From: SAR324 cluster bacterium | GTDB taxonomy: Bacteria > SAR324 > XYD2-FULL-50-16 | Direction: 5' to 3' | DNA length: 24,855 nt | NCBI GenBank assembly: GCA_002401295.1 | Contig: NVSR01000117.1 | Coordinates: forward strand, 1 to 24,855 | Part shown: positions 1 to 7,954 of the stretch, piece after piece | Position numbering within the stretch: the first letter of the stretch is position 1 | Layout: each line of letters starts with the position of its first letter | Translations under genes and position numbers: made by a program | Notes under the pieces: generated by a model | The model's database searches: none | Seen by the model: the letters and a program-made list of their open reading frames with translations, nothing else | Told to the model about the DNA's origin: nothing

Positions 1-101
1 TTTAATATGTTCTTTATTTTGCCAATAAAATCGGCATCTTCAATCAACAACTGGTTGATCTCATTTAACATCCGCAATCGCTGATTGGAGTGCAAGATCA
101 C
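1..101 (-). CDS. Possible 5' end of a minus-strand gene leaving the left edge
   Basis: An open minus-strand frame runs from a stop at 104-102 to the window edge. Its first possible start is GTG at 101, with an ATG at 71. The reading contains LRMLNEINQLL followed by an acidic turn and IGKIKNIL. That amphipathic pattern resembles the linker leading into GAF sensor domains, which is only an impression from about 30 residues. The opposite strand here reads as typical antisense and stops early. No Shine-Dalgarno sequence is visible. If GTG 101 is used, the gene overlaps the start of the plus-strand gene at 90. It could also be non-coding. Confidence 0.3.
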   Translation of the reverse strand, partial: MILHSNQRLRMLNEINQLLIEDADFIGKIKNIL

Positions 102-932
102 TTATTTCGTAATCGAGTTTTGGTTTGGGGAATGCGTTTTTTTCAAGATAGAGAGGACATACCGGAAACTGCCGTTTCAAGGCTCTTTTTGGCGGGATAT
201 TACAGTTGGTTCCGACAATGGGAAAAAGCTATTGATGTTCTGAAGCAATTGCCAACCGGTGAAAATACAGCTCAGGTCATTTTGGAAAAAATTCGTTTAA
301 ACTTATATTTAGGGCGGTATACACAAGCTTTAAAGCTCTTGGAAAGTGCTCATCCGTTAAGAGTCCAGGATCGTTTTCAAAAAGAGATACTGTGGGGCTG
401 GTATGATCTATTGGTGGGCCACCCGGAAAAAATTACTTCCAGAATACAAGAGTTGGAAAAAACCTTCTTATACCTTTCTACTTCTGTATTAATAACTTCG
501 GACTTTTTATCCTTAGAGCCGACAGCAGTTCCTCTCTTAGAAAAGTGGATTGTACAAAATCCGGAGGATCTGGAAATTTATGAAGAACTATATAAACATT
601 ACTGGAAAACCCAACAATGGGGGGCCTTGAGTCGCTTGATCACAGGGCAAAAAACTTTAACCAAGATGACGAGTCAACTGCAAGTAATTGAAGACTTGTT
701 GAAGAAAGAGTTCAAACAAGTACCACGTGAAATTTTATCAGGGAGGCGTAATCTTTCTTTGACGCCAGCAACTTTGGAGAGCTTAGCTGAGATAGCCAGG
801 ACAGTGGAAAATTGGGAATTGCTCAAAATGATAGCTTTGACTTTTACACAAAACTATCCGGAACTGATGGATGGCTCCTTGTATTTGGCTGAATATTACC
901 AAAATACGAAAGGTTTTGTGAAAAGAAAATAA
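90..932 (+). CDS. TPR-like helical repeat protein, function unknown
   Basis: This 280-residue, all-helical, Leu/Trp/Tyr-rich protein has no signal peptide or membrane segment. Residues about 27-95 (AGYYSWFRQWEKAIDVL, then LNLYLGRYTQALKLLE) have the spacing of two tetratricopeptide repeats. Weaker repeat-like helices follow at about 150-190 and 225-275. TPR proteins act as protein-protein scaffolds; no partner can be inferred. The first start is GTG at 90, without a convincing ribosome-binding site. ATG at 132 (residue 15) is an alternative and would avoid overlap with the possible divergent gene. The 3' end converges on the minus-strand gene ending at 957, with 24 bp between them and no obvious terminator. 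I do not recognise a specific family. Confidence 0.65.
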   Translation: MQDHLFRNRVLVWGMRFFQDREDIPETAVSRLFLAGYYSWFRQWEKAIDVLKQLPTGENTAQVILEKIRLNLYLGRYTQALKLLESAHPLRVQDRFQKEILWGWYDLLVGHPEKITSRIQELEKTFLYLSTSVLITSDFLSLEPTAVPLLEKWIVQNPEDLEIYEELYKHYWKTQQWGALSRLITGQKTLTKMTSQLQVIEDLLKKEFKQVPREILSGRRNLSLTPATLESLAEIARTVENWELLKMIALTFTQNYPELMDGSLYLAEYYQNTKGFVKRK

Positions 933-956
933 TGGTTGTTCAGCCTTCCGGTCATA

Positions 957-1865
957 TTAGTAAGTTAAAGGGAGGCAGAATTTGAAACCACTTACTTTGT
1001 TTTGGCTTTGTTTGACTTCCAGTTCTCCCCCTGTTTTCCGGAGTAAATCTCTGATTTTTAGTAAGTTAAATCCAGAATTCACCAGCTGTCCCTGATTGAG
1101 TTGGATTGAATCTACCCAAGATTCATTCCACTCCAGTTGAGTCTCAGGGCTGGCCTTGATTTCAATTTCCAAATCAGACAACTCAATACCATATTTTTCT
1201 TCACTCTTCTCCCTGGAGACAATGACTGTAATTTGCCCGGAAGGAAGGTTTGCTTGCAGCTCTTTGATGAGACTGTTTAGACAGAGACTAATGGACTCCG
1301 TATACAGAGGCCCCTGCTGGGGGACATTACGGTCCATGAGCAGTCGTAATGAATGATGAAGTTTGATCTCAGGCAAGGCTTGAATTTTTGTGATAATTTC
1401 GCGGAAAAACAGCCTGATATCAACTGTTTCCTGTGTAGCCTGTTGATACCCCCCCGCATCGATGCAGAATTCTTCCACCGCATTAAAAGTATCCAGAACG
1501 GTAGAAGCAGTTTCCATGCATTCGCGTAGGGTCTCCTGAGTTTCCTGATCGTCGATCTCCGCGATAATATCAGCCAAATTATCCACAACATTAGAGACTG
1601 GAGACTTCAGATTGTGCATCACATCGGCAATGACAGTGAAGTTTTCCCTATTTTGTTTAGTCTCTTCTTGGTGTCCTTCGATCAGTGTATTCGAGAGTTC
1701 GCGCTGAAAGGATAGCTCTTCCAGCATATCCCGACTTTGTTCCTGCTCTTCCTCCAAAAAACCAATCCTTGATTTGAGATCTGCTAGTTCGGCACTCAAA
1801 TCATTTAGAATTTGGTCAGACTCCGTATATATTTTGGGCCGATTTAGTTTGTTAATGCTTACCAC
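957..1865 (-). CDS. Histidine-kinase-like protein with intact His box and degenerate ATPase domain
   Basis: This is a soluble 302-residue protein. Residues about 15-75 look like a coiled coil. A dimerisation/His-phosphotransfer helix follows with an intact H-box, H84-NLKSP. The C-terminal half has the outline of a HATPase domain but lacks its key residues. The N-box Asn and Ala are replaced by K201 and E202. The G1 box, normally DxGxG, reads D231-LEIE. The G2 box reads SGFNL where GLGL is usual, although the following IRDLLRKTGGELEV still matches the family. The start is GTG 1865, preceded by a purine-rich GAGAAGAGAG. It is last in a four-gene operon behind a true kinase and receiver. By analogy with Spo0B and ChpT it may be a phosphotransferase or scaffold rather than a kinase; that role is inference. 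Confidence 0.8.
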   Translation of the reverse strand: MVSINKLNRPKIYTESDQILNDLSAELADLKSRIGFLEEEQEQSRDMLEELSFQRELSNTLIEGHQEETKQNRENFTVIADVMHNLKSPVSNVVDNLADIIAEIDDQETQETLRECMETASTVLDTFNAVEEFCIDAGGYQQATQETVDIRLFFREIITKIQALPEIKLHHSLRLLMDRNVPQQGPLYTESISLCLNSLIKELQANLPSGQITVIVSREKSEEKYGIELSDLEIEIKASPETQLEWNESWVDSIQLNQGQLVNSGFNLLKIRDLLRKTGGELEVKQSQNKVSGFKFCLPLTY

Positions 1866-1907
1866 CGTCTCTCTTCTCTCACAGAATACTGGGTTCGATT
1901 GATGAGC

Positions 1908-2825
1908 TTATTCATGTTCTCCCTGATCTTCCGGTTTGGTGGGAGTGGGGGAGGATGTGGGCTGTTCCTTTGGTGACTCCGGTGTGGGAATGGGACCTAA
2001 AAAATTGAAGATCATTCCTGGAGCAATCCGCTTCATAATTTCTACGAATAAATAAGCTAAAAATAGTGCTTTGATCGGGCGTAAGAGGAGATGAATGCCG
2101 ACCCTTCCCCAACGAAAACCAGGTTCGAGAACAATGGATTGGAGAAGATCCATGAGCCGCTGCCCCATGAGTAGATCTTGTTGCTTTCCTGCCTGAATCT
2201 CGTGGGTAAATTGAAGGAGTTCAGTATGGTTAGATAGGTACCACATTGAAAAGAAAAAGACAGGGGCAATGAGTAAAATTGTGATATTGAGGAAGTTCCA
2301 AAATACTAAGGAAAAGTGACTTTTTACTGTCTGGATACTTTGTTGTATGTTTTTAGTGATACTGATCAGCTTTTGATCATTGTGCAAGATCAGGTAAAAA
2401 CCAGCAAATAGCAGGAAGATGTAGGGGAGTGTCCCCAGTAGAATCAATCCAAAGTTAAGTTGAGCAAAGAACATCAAAAAGAAAAAGAGAGTTCCCAACT
2501 GAATAAAACTGATGATTACAGCTGAAGCAAAGAAGTTTTGTGAGAACAACTGTAGGGTGGCAAAGGGAAATACCCGCTTCTTGAGAACCAAAGTGGGGAG
2601 CGTCAAAAAGACTAAAATATCAAGAAAATTTCCGTGGAAAAAGTCCATCAAGTCCATTAAATCCATCGTGCTGAAAGCATCGATGATTAAGAAGGGAATA
2701 TAAGTGATGGCCCCTAAGATGAAATAGTTTAGGAAATGAGCTTGATAGGTGCGAATACTGACGCCTAGCAGTTTCCAAAAGGGGATACCCATGCGAGATG
2801 GTTGTTCTACTTGCTTTTGATCCAT
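1908..2825 (-). CDS. Polytopic inner-membrane protein, function unknown
   Basis: This 305-residue protein has about six hydrophobic segments, at roughly residues 33-52, 68-84, 96-118, 124-146, 170-194 and 250-268. It has a short polar N-terminus and a Pro/Thr/Glu-rich C-terminal tail of about 30 residues (PTPESPKEQP...). A curious MDLMDLMDFF stretch sits between the first two segments. No catalytic or transporter motif is visible; the overall look is like uncharacterised membrane proteins with amphipathic helices near the glycerophosphodiesterase membrane-domain type, which is a weak resemblance. It lies 58 bp after the receiver gene and 42 bp before the degenerate kinase on the same strand, so it is probably co-transcribed and may be part of the same signalling unit. 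Confidence 0.75.
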   Translation of the reverse strand: MDQKQVEQPSRMGIPFWKLLGVSIRTYQAHFLNYFILGAITYIPFLIIDAFSTMDLMDLMDFFHGNFLDILVFLTLPTLVLKKRVFPFATLQLFSQNFFASAVIISFIQLGTLFFFLMFFAQLNFGLILLGTLPYIFLLFAGFYLILHNDQKLISITKNIQQSIQTVKSHFSLVFWNFLNITILLIAPVFFFSMWYLSNHTELLQFTHEIQAGKQQDLLMGQRLMDLLQSIVLEPGFRWGRVGIHLLLRPIKALFLAYLFVEIMKRIAPGMIFNFLGPIPTPESPKEQPTSSPTPTKPEDQGEHE

Positions 2826-2883
2826 TGTACTTTGGTTGTGTTAAACTTTTTATGTTTGAGTCGGTGGAAGACTGGATTATGGA

Positions 2884-3252
2884 TTAACGGAGCACCTGAT
2901 TAACTGTCTCGAGAATTTCTTGTCTCGAAAAAGGCTTGTGTAAGGTTTGAATAGCACCAAGAATTTTCGCAATTTCCAAATTTGGTTGTGCCGAAATTTT
3001 CTGCCCACCCCCAGAAATCGCAATCACTTTGATATCATTGAACTCTGTCTTTAATTCTACGATGGACTCTAAGCCTTCCTTTTCCGGCATGAGCAGATCC
3101 ATGATAACTAAGTCCGTGGGAGTTTTACGATAAACCTGGATACCTTGATTTCCATTAACAGCTGTTTCGACATGGTGCCCGGATCTCTGTAACATTTGTT
3201 GCAACATATTTCTAAATTGCTCATCGTCATCGACTATCAATATAGTAGCCAT
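2884..3252 (-). CDS. Single-domain response regulator (CheY-like receiver)
   Basis: This 122-residue protein is a receiver domain with no output domain. The acidic pocket (VDDD, residues 8-10), the phospho-acceptor D52 in VIMDLLMP, the switch residue S80 in AISGGG and K106 in HKPF are all present, so it should be phosphorylatable. It begins 6 bp after the stop of the upstream histidine kinase, with GAGG just before the ATG, which indicates translational coupling. The kinase at 3259-4836 is its likely phosphodonor. With no DNA-binding or enzymatic domain it must act by protein contact or pass phosphate on; the His-box protein at the end of the operon is a candidate partner. Confidence 0.95.
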   Translation of the reverse strand: MATILIVDDDEQFRNMLQQMLQRSGHHVETAVNGNQGIQVYRKTPTDLVIMDLLMPEKEGLESIVELKTEFNDIKVIAISGGGQKISAQPNLEIAKILGAIQTLHKPFSRQEILETVNQVLR

Positions 3253-3258
3253 TGCCTC

Positions 3259-4836
3259 TTATTGCTTGATTTTAGAAAAAAGGTACTCGGTGAGTGATTC
3301 TTTACTAAGCCTAAGACTTGGAAAATAGATCTCAAAGCAACTCCCCTGTTGATGCGTACTTTTTACTACAGTCAATCCATCATGCTTCTGCACGATGCCA
3401 TGAACAACGGAAAGGCCTAATCCAACGTTTTCCCCAACTTCCCTGGTAGAAAAGAAAGGGTCAAAAATTTTATCAATAATTTCTCCCGGTATACCGGCAC
3501 CCTTATCGCTAATAGATAGTTTAATATGATTGCCTGGTTTGAGAGCTGGGTATTTCTGTACAAAATTCTGATCAATACTAATATTTCCTAAACTTATCTT
3601 TAGGTTTCCCTGTTGCTTCATAGCTTGTGCGGCATTGGTACATAAGTTCGCGATCAACTGATGAATGGAAATGGGATCAGCCAAGATCATATCCGTATCA
3701 TGCTCCAAGTCTAATTGGATTCTGACTCCGGGAATCGATGATTGAATCAGTTTTACCGTCTCCTTAATCAGTGATTGAATATGGAGGGGGATTTTTTCCG
3801 TTCCGCTCTGCCGACTGAAAGTCAATATTTGGGCAACCAGGTCGCGGGCCCGAAAAGACGCTACTAATACCTGTTCAAGATTACTATGCGTTAACCCAGA
3901 CTGAGGTATATCATCCATGGCCAGTTCTGTGTAGCCGATAATAGATCCCAGGATATTGTTAAAATCATGGGCAATACCTGCGCTCAATGTACCTAAGGCT
4001 TCTAGTTTATGTGCTTGTTGAACCTGGCTTTCCCTCTTCTTTGCAGAGGTCACATCACTGCCTGTAATGACATAGCGTACTGTACTGCCGTCTGGACCAA
4101 AAATTGGGGTAATGCTACAGCTCAAGATGATGAGCCGCTTGTTTTTGCAATAACAGTGAAGGATACCTTGCCAAATATTTTTCTTACTTAAGCACTTCCG
4201 TATCTGGCGAAAGCTGTGGAGACGGCTTTTTCGTTGAATCAATCTATAAGGTGGAAACCCAATAATCTCATCTCGGGAGAAAAAGGTTACCTTTTGGAAT
4301 GAAGGATTCAAGTAGAGTATTCTACCGGAAGCATCAGTGAGCAGCATGATATCGGAAGTAAATTCAATAGCTGCCCAGAGGTGGTGTAGTTCTGTTTGAT
4401 TTTGTTTTTGCTCTGTTATACTTTTGGCAACCAAGGTGGTAGAGGTAATTTCTAATTCCGCTAATTTCTGTTGAGTTGCCCCATGGGTGGCCGCAATGTG
4501 TTGTAAAGATATCTGGATCTCTTGAATGCTTTGGTCGCTTGCTGTGGACAGATCCAAATCCTTTGGCTTTTTTTCTTGGGCTATATCTCGGACTGTTTCC
4601 CGTAATAGAAGTAAAGGCAGATAAAATCGATGATTAAACCTTCGATAGAGTAAGCCCCAAAGCATACTGAGTAGTAGCAAACAGCTTACCCCCATCTTTA
4701 TCAGAAGCTGATGGGTTTGTGCCTCTGTTTCAACTAGTTTAACTTCCGGTAAATAAAAGGCTAGGATTAGAGTCAGTAAAAAAGTCGGCAGAATAACTGT
4801 GATTAGAAAGGTAATATAAAGATGTAATCTGCTCAT
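3259..4836 (-). CDS. Membrane-bound PAS sensor histidine kinase
   Basis: The 525-residue protein has two N-terminal membrane helices (about 7-29 and 44-64) with only a short loop between them. A linker/coiled region (75-150) and a PAS domain (about 152-265: TDASGRILYLNPSF, then ITGSDVT) follow. The HisKA domain has H290 in AGIAHDFNNILG. The HATPase domain has an N-box (N397, N401), a G1 box (D444-KGAGIP), an F-box (FDPFFST) and a G2 box (GLGLSVV). All kinase motifs are intact, and the sequence is NtrB/hybrid-kinase-like. The receiver is encoded separately just downstream, so this is effectively a split hybrid kinase. The small periplasmic loop suggests sensing through the membrane segments or the cytoplasmic PAS domain. 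It is first in the operon and divergent from engB. Confidence 0.95.
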   Translation of the reverse strand: MSRLHLYITFLITVILPTFLLTLILAFYLPEVKLVETEAQTHQLLIKMGVSCLLLLSMLWGLLYRRFNHRFYLPLLLLRETVRDIAQEKKPKDLDLSTASDQSIQEIQISLQHIAATHGATQQKLAELEITSTTLVAKSITEQKQNQTELHHLWAAIEFTSDIMLLTDASGRILYLNPSFQKVTFFSRDEIIGFPPYRLIQRKSRLHSFRQIRKCLSKKNIWQGILHCYCKNKRLIILSCSITPIFGPDGSTVRYVITGSDVTSAKKRESQVQQAHKLEALGTLSAGIAHDFNNILGSIIGYTELAMDDIPQSGLTHSNLEQVLVASFRARDLVAQILTFSRQSGTEKIPLHIQSLIKETVKLIQSSIPGVRIQLDLEHDTDMILADPISIHQLIANLCTNAAQAMKQQGNLKISLGNISIDQNFVQKYPALKPGNHIKLSISDKGAGIPGEIIDKIFDPFFSTREVGENVGLGLSVVHGIVQKHDGLTVVKSTHQQGSCFEIYFPSLRLSKESLTEYLFSKIKQ

Positions 4837-4907
4837 AAGTCAATTTAAGGGGAACTTCCTGTTGTATTATCCTCGGCCTTGTTTTTGACGAATCCTACTC
4901 ATGAGGC

Positions 4908-4925
4908 TTTACGGAGTCCCGTAAA
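4908..4925. promoter_or_regulatory. Perfect inverted repeat upstream of engB
   Basis: TTTACGG-AGTC-CCGTAAA is a perfect 7-bp inverted repeat with a 4-nt spacer. It sits in the 143-bp region between the divergent histidine kinase and engB, ending 54 bp before the engB start. It could be an operator or a leader hairpin. A TTGACG lies 17 bp upstream, but no convincing -10 box accompanies it. Confidence 0.35.
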
Positions 4926-4979
4926 TATGACAAGCCAGCCAAAACAGAATTTGAAAATCATCAGTCTTAGAGACCAAAT

Positions 4980-5588
4980 ATGAAAATTACATCAGCAGAA
5001 TATATCACGAGTTTCCCGAGAATTACCGAGTTTGATTTGACTCCACTGCCAAGCATTGCTTTTATTGGGCGATCAAATGTAGGGAAGTCCTCTCTAATTA
5101 ATCATTTGGTGAATCGAAAAAAGTTGGTAAAAACTAGCTCCACACCGGGAAAAACTCAGTTAATTAACTATTTTTTGATCAACGAGCAATTCTATTTTGT
5201 CGATTTGCCAGGCTATGGATTTGCGAATGTTCCAGTCAAAGTTAAAAATAGCTGGCGTGGTATGATCGAAGAGTTTCTTCTAACCTGCCCTCAACTGGCC
5301 TTGATTGTGCAGCTAGTTGATATTCGTCACAAGCCTAGCCGCGAAGATGTTGAATTTCAAGAACTTCTGCGACGCTATAAATTAACCAATCTGGTGATTG
5401 CCAATAAGGCAGATAAAATTAAAAAAAATCAGATCCAAAAGTCACAGAAAATTATTAAGGAAATTTTAGGTGTACGTAGCAAGCCGATAGTCCATTCAGC
5501 ACTCAAAAAAATAGGGCATCAGGAAATTTGGAATCAGTTTACTCCCTACGTAGTGCCTCAGCATGAGGGGGAACTCCCCGTTCAATAA
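4980..5588 (+). CDS. engB: Ribosome biogenesis GTPase EngB (YsxC/YihA)
   Basis: This 202-residue Ras-like GTPase is required for assembly of the large ribosomal subunit. The motifs are in order: G1 GRSNVGKS (30-37), the TSSTPGKTQ switch I region with the G2 threonine (about 52-60), G3 DLPGYG (75-80), G4 NKAD (142-145) and a G5-like SALKK (173-177). Length and the GKTQLINYF signature match the TrmE-Era-EngA-EngB family, EngB branch. The ATG at 4980 is the usual family start (KITSAEYITS); no strong ribosome-binding site is seen. The last 7 bp overlap the convergent penicillin-binding protein gene, so the two genes end inside each other and no terminator can lie between them. Confidence 0.97.
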   Translation: MKITSAEYITSFPRITEFDLTPLPSIAFIGRSNVGKSSLINHLVNRKKLVKTSSTPGKTQLINYFLINEQFYFVDLPGYGFANVPVKVKNSWRGMIEEFLLTCPQLALIVQLVDIRHKPSREDVEFQELLRRYKLTNLVIANKADKIKKNQIQKSQKIIKEILGVRSKPIVHSALKKIGHQEIWNQFTPYVVPQHEGELPVQ

Positions 5589-7777
5589 ATCTCCATTTCC
5601 AAATAGTTAGAGTTAGTGCTCTGCTGGTGCTCCTCCTCGGAGTAATTGTTCTGCAGGTGTTGCTCTGCCGTGTGAATATTGCAAAATGCCGTAGGTTCGG
5701 TACCTTCATAAAATTTCTTGCTCTCAATATCCTCAATGGGACAATATTGGGATGCGAGTAAACCGGATACGCGGCAAATTTGGATTTCTAAATTTGGTTC
5801 ATTGTGTACATCGCAAAACTCTATGGGTTCCAGGCCTTTCTTGAGAGGATACCATGACTTTTGAGGGCACCATGGAGTAGCGGCTTTACCGGAGGTATCA
5901 CAGATCTCAAAGTCCTCGAAGTTTTCGTTAATTCCAAATTCTTGCCCTCTTTCTGACTTCGGTAGTTGCTGCATTAAGGCCTTCCAGAGCCTTGCCGGAG
6001 TCCGGCCCCCTACTTCTCCGTCCATGGGTTTGTTATCATCATTCCCAATCCAGAAACCAGTGACCAGATCGGATGTATATCCTACAAACCAAGCGTCACG
6101 GTAGCCATCGCTAGTCCCTGTCTTGCCTCCTACTTCCCTATCAATCTTTGCAGCTCTGCCCGTGCCGTAGTTCACCACGTTTTGCAGCATGCGATTCATT
6201 TGGTAACTCTGGTCTTCTGAGAGAACTTGTAGCGCTTTTTGTGGTTTATATTCTTCCAGTATCTTTCCTGTACTATCCGTAACTCTGAGGATAAAGACGG
6301 GTTCGTTCTTTTTCCCTTGATTGGCAAAAACTGTGTAGGCATTTACCAGGTTTAGAAGGCTGGTTTCGCCACAGCCAAGGGCTAAACAAAGGCCTTGTTG
6401 CCCCGGTATGTTGATCCCGAATCTTCTGGCTGTCCGGACCAAGGGAGAAATCCCTATTTTATCAAGAATCTGCACACTGACTACATTATTGGAAACTCTC
6501 AATGCATAAGACAGAGTAATGGGTCCCAAATGTTCATTGGAGAAATTTGTTGGTTCGTAAACTTCCAGTTCCTCCTCTTCATTTTCTAATAGAGTCAGAT
6601 TTGTATAGGGAGTGGGTTCGTCAATAAAGACATCTGTGGGTAGAAGCCCCCTGGTTAAGGCCGTGGCGTAAAGAATCGGTTTGAAGGCCGAACCCGGTTG
6701 ACGACGAGCCTGGGTGGCTCGATTAAACTCACTCTGACTGAAATCCACCCCACCAACCAAGGCTTTAACGAAGCCATTCTGAGGGTCAATACTGATGCCG
6801 GCAACTTGCTCAAAACTTTTTGGTGCCTGTAACCTTTTAGCGATGGTTTGCTCCATTTTTTGCTGAAGATCACGATCCAAAGTTGTGTAGACTCGGAGAC
6901 CACCACCGTAAACGCTGCGATGTCCATATTTTTGTTTGAGTTGCAGCAGGATATGATTCGTGAAATAAGCAGCCATGCGTAGATCTGACTCTCTACGGCG
7001 ACGAATTAATATTTTTTCACTCACAGCCTCATTGTATTCCTTTACGGAAATCCAATTGAGTGTACGCAGTCTTTTTAAGACCACCACTTGGCGCTTTCTC
7101 GCTTTATTTAGGTCGGAATAAGGGGAGTAGCCCTCTGGTTTTTTGATCAGCCCGGCAATGAATGCGCTTTCAGCCAAGGTTAAGTTCCTGGCGGATTTAT
7201 GGAAATAATTCAGGGCCGCGTTTTCAACTCCATAATTACGATGACCAAGATAAACCTTATTGAGGTAGTATTCCAGAATTTGCTTTTTGGAAAATTCCAT
7301 CTCCAAAGCAACTGCCATCAATAATTCTTTGACTTTTCGACTGATGGTTCGTTCGGGAGTGAGCAGGGTTAGCTTGACTAATTGCTGTGTGATTGTACTG
7401 GCACCATGAACGGAAGCATTCCATTTCAATAGGCGGAAGATAGCGCTAGTGATGCGAATCGGGTCAAAACCAAAGTGCTTGAAAAACCGGGAGTCTTCTA
7501 TAGCAATGACTGACTTCTGCAGGTTCCCGTGGATATAGGGAAGCTTCTTGTATTTACGGTCTTCCTGTCCTCGAATGATATGGAAAGGTTGATTTTTAAT
7601 GTCATAAAAAATGGTGTTATTACTCTGAGCTGCTTGAATTTTGATGAATTTTTCCACAACTCCGGCTTTGAAATGAAAGAACCAGCCTGTTAAGATGGAT
7701 AGAATCAAAAGGGAGGATAGGACGATTAGTATGCGAAATCTGGTTTTTCCGGTATTAGAAGCTCGTCGTGACTGCAT
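5582..7777 (-). CDS. mrcA: Class A penicillin-binding protein (PBP1A-type)
   Basis: A bifunctional peptidoglycan synthase of 731 residues. It has a short cytoplasmic N-terminus and one membrane anchor (about 14-34). The GT51 glycosyltransferase domain spans about 75-240, with catalytic E94 in EDSRFF, the HGASTITQQL stretch (124-133) and E161 in EMEFSKKQILE. The transpeptidase domain spans about 320-600, with S363-x-x-K366 (nucleophile), S429-N-N and K552-T-G. All catalytic residues are present. The C-terminus carries two similar Cys-bearing segments (about 625-656 and 667-701), each with IC-x2-SG-x2-A, then CP, then FC-x-[VI]H. It polymerises and cross-links lipid II in the periplasm, downstream of the mraY product made elsewhere in this window. 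There is no clear ribosome-binding site. The assignment to PBP1A rather than PBP1B/1C is by overall look. Confidence 0.93.
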   Translation of the reverse strand: MQSRRASNTGKTRFRILIVLSSLLILSILTGWFFHFKAGVVEKFIKIQAAQSNNTIFYDIKNQPFHIIRGQEDRKYKKLPYIHGNLQKSVIAIEDSRFFKHFGFDPIRITSAIFRLLKWNASVHGASTITQQLVKLTLLTPERTISRKVKELLMAVALEMEFSKKQILEYYLNKVYLGHRNYGVENAALNYFHKSARNLTLAESAFIAGLIKKPEGYSPYSDLNKARKRQVVVLKRLRTLNWISVKEYNEAVSEKILIRRRRESDLRMAAYFTNHILLQLKQKYGHRSVYGGGLRVYTTLDRDLQQKMEQTIAKRLQAPKSFEQVAGISIDPQNGFVKALVGGVDFSQSEFNRATQARRQPGSAFKPILYATALTRGLLPTDVFIDEPTPYTNLTLLENEEEELEVYEPTNFSNEHLGPITLSYALRVSNNVVSVQILDKIGISPLVRTARRFGINIPGQQGLCLALGCGETSLLNLVNAYTVFANQGKKNEPVFILRVTDSTGKILEEYKPQKALQVLSEDQSYQMNRMLQNVVNYGTGRAAKIDREVGGKTGTSDGYRDAWFVGYTSDLVTGFWIGNDDNKPMDGEVGGRTPARLWKALMQQLPKSERGQEFGINENFEDFEICDTSGKAATPWCPQKSWYPLKKGLEPIEFCDVHNEPNLEIQICRVSGLLASQYCPIEDIESKKFYEGTEPTAFCNIHTAEQHLQNNYSEEEHQQSTNSNYLEMEIY

Positions 7778-7912
7778 ACGTTTGGAGATACGGGGGTCGG
7801 ATAATTTGAATGAATTGGAGTGAAATGCTTTCTGCTAAACAAAGTTAGATGGTTCCAACGGAAGCAGGCAAGAGGAAAGCGGGAAAAAAGGGGAGAAGTC
7901 TGATGAGGAGGG

Positions 7913-7942
7913 AACAAGAAGTCCTTGAAAGGACTCCTTGTT
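7913..7942 (-). terminator. Hairpin downstream of korB
   Basis: AACAAG-a-AGTCCTT-ga-AAGGACT-c-CTTGTT forms a 13-bp stem with one mismatch, starting 12 nt after the korB stop. No long U-tract follows on the minus strand, so it may act as a terminator or as a 3'-end stabilising hairpin for the korAB transcript. Confidence 0.6.
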
Positions 7943-7954
7943 ATTTAGTCCTGC

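Noticed and set aside
1277..1591. 104-residue minus-strand frame inside the degenerate kinase gene
   Set aside because: It is in another frame of the same strand; the kinase frame carries the H-box and domain outline, so this is a shadow.
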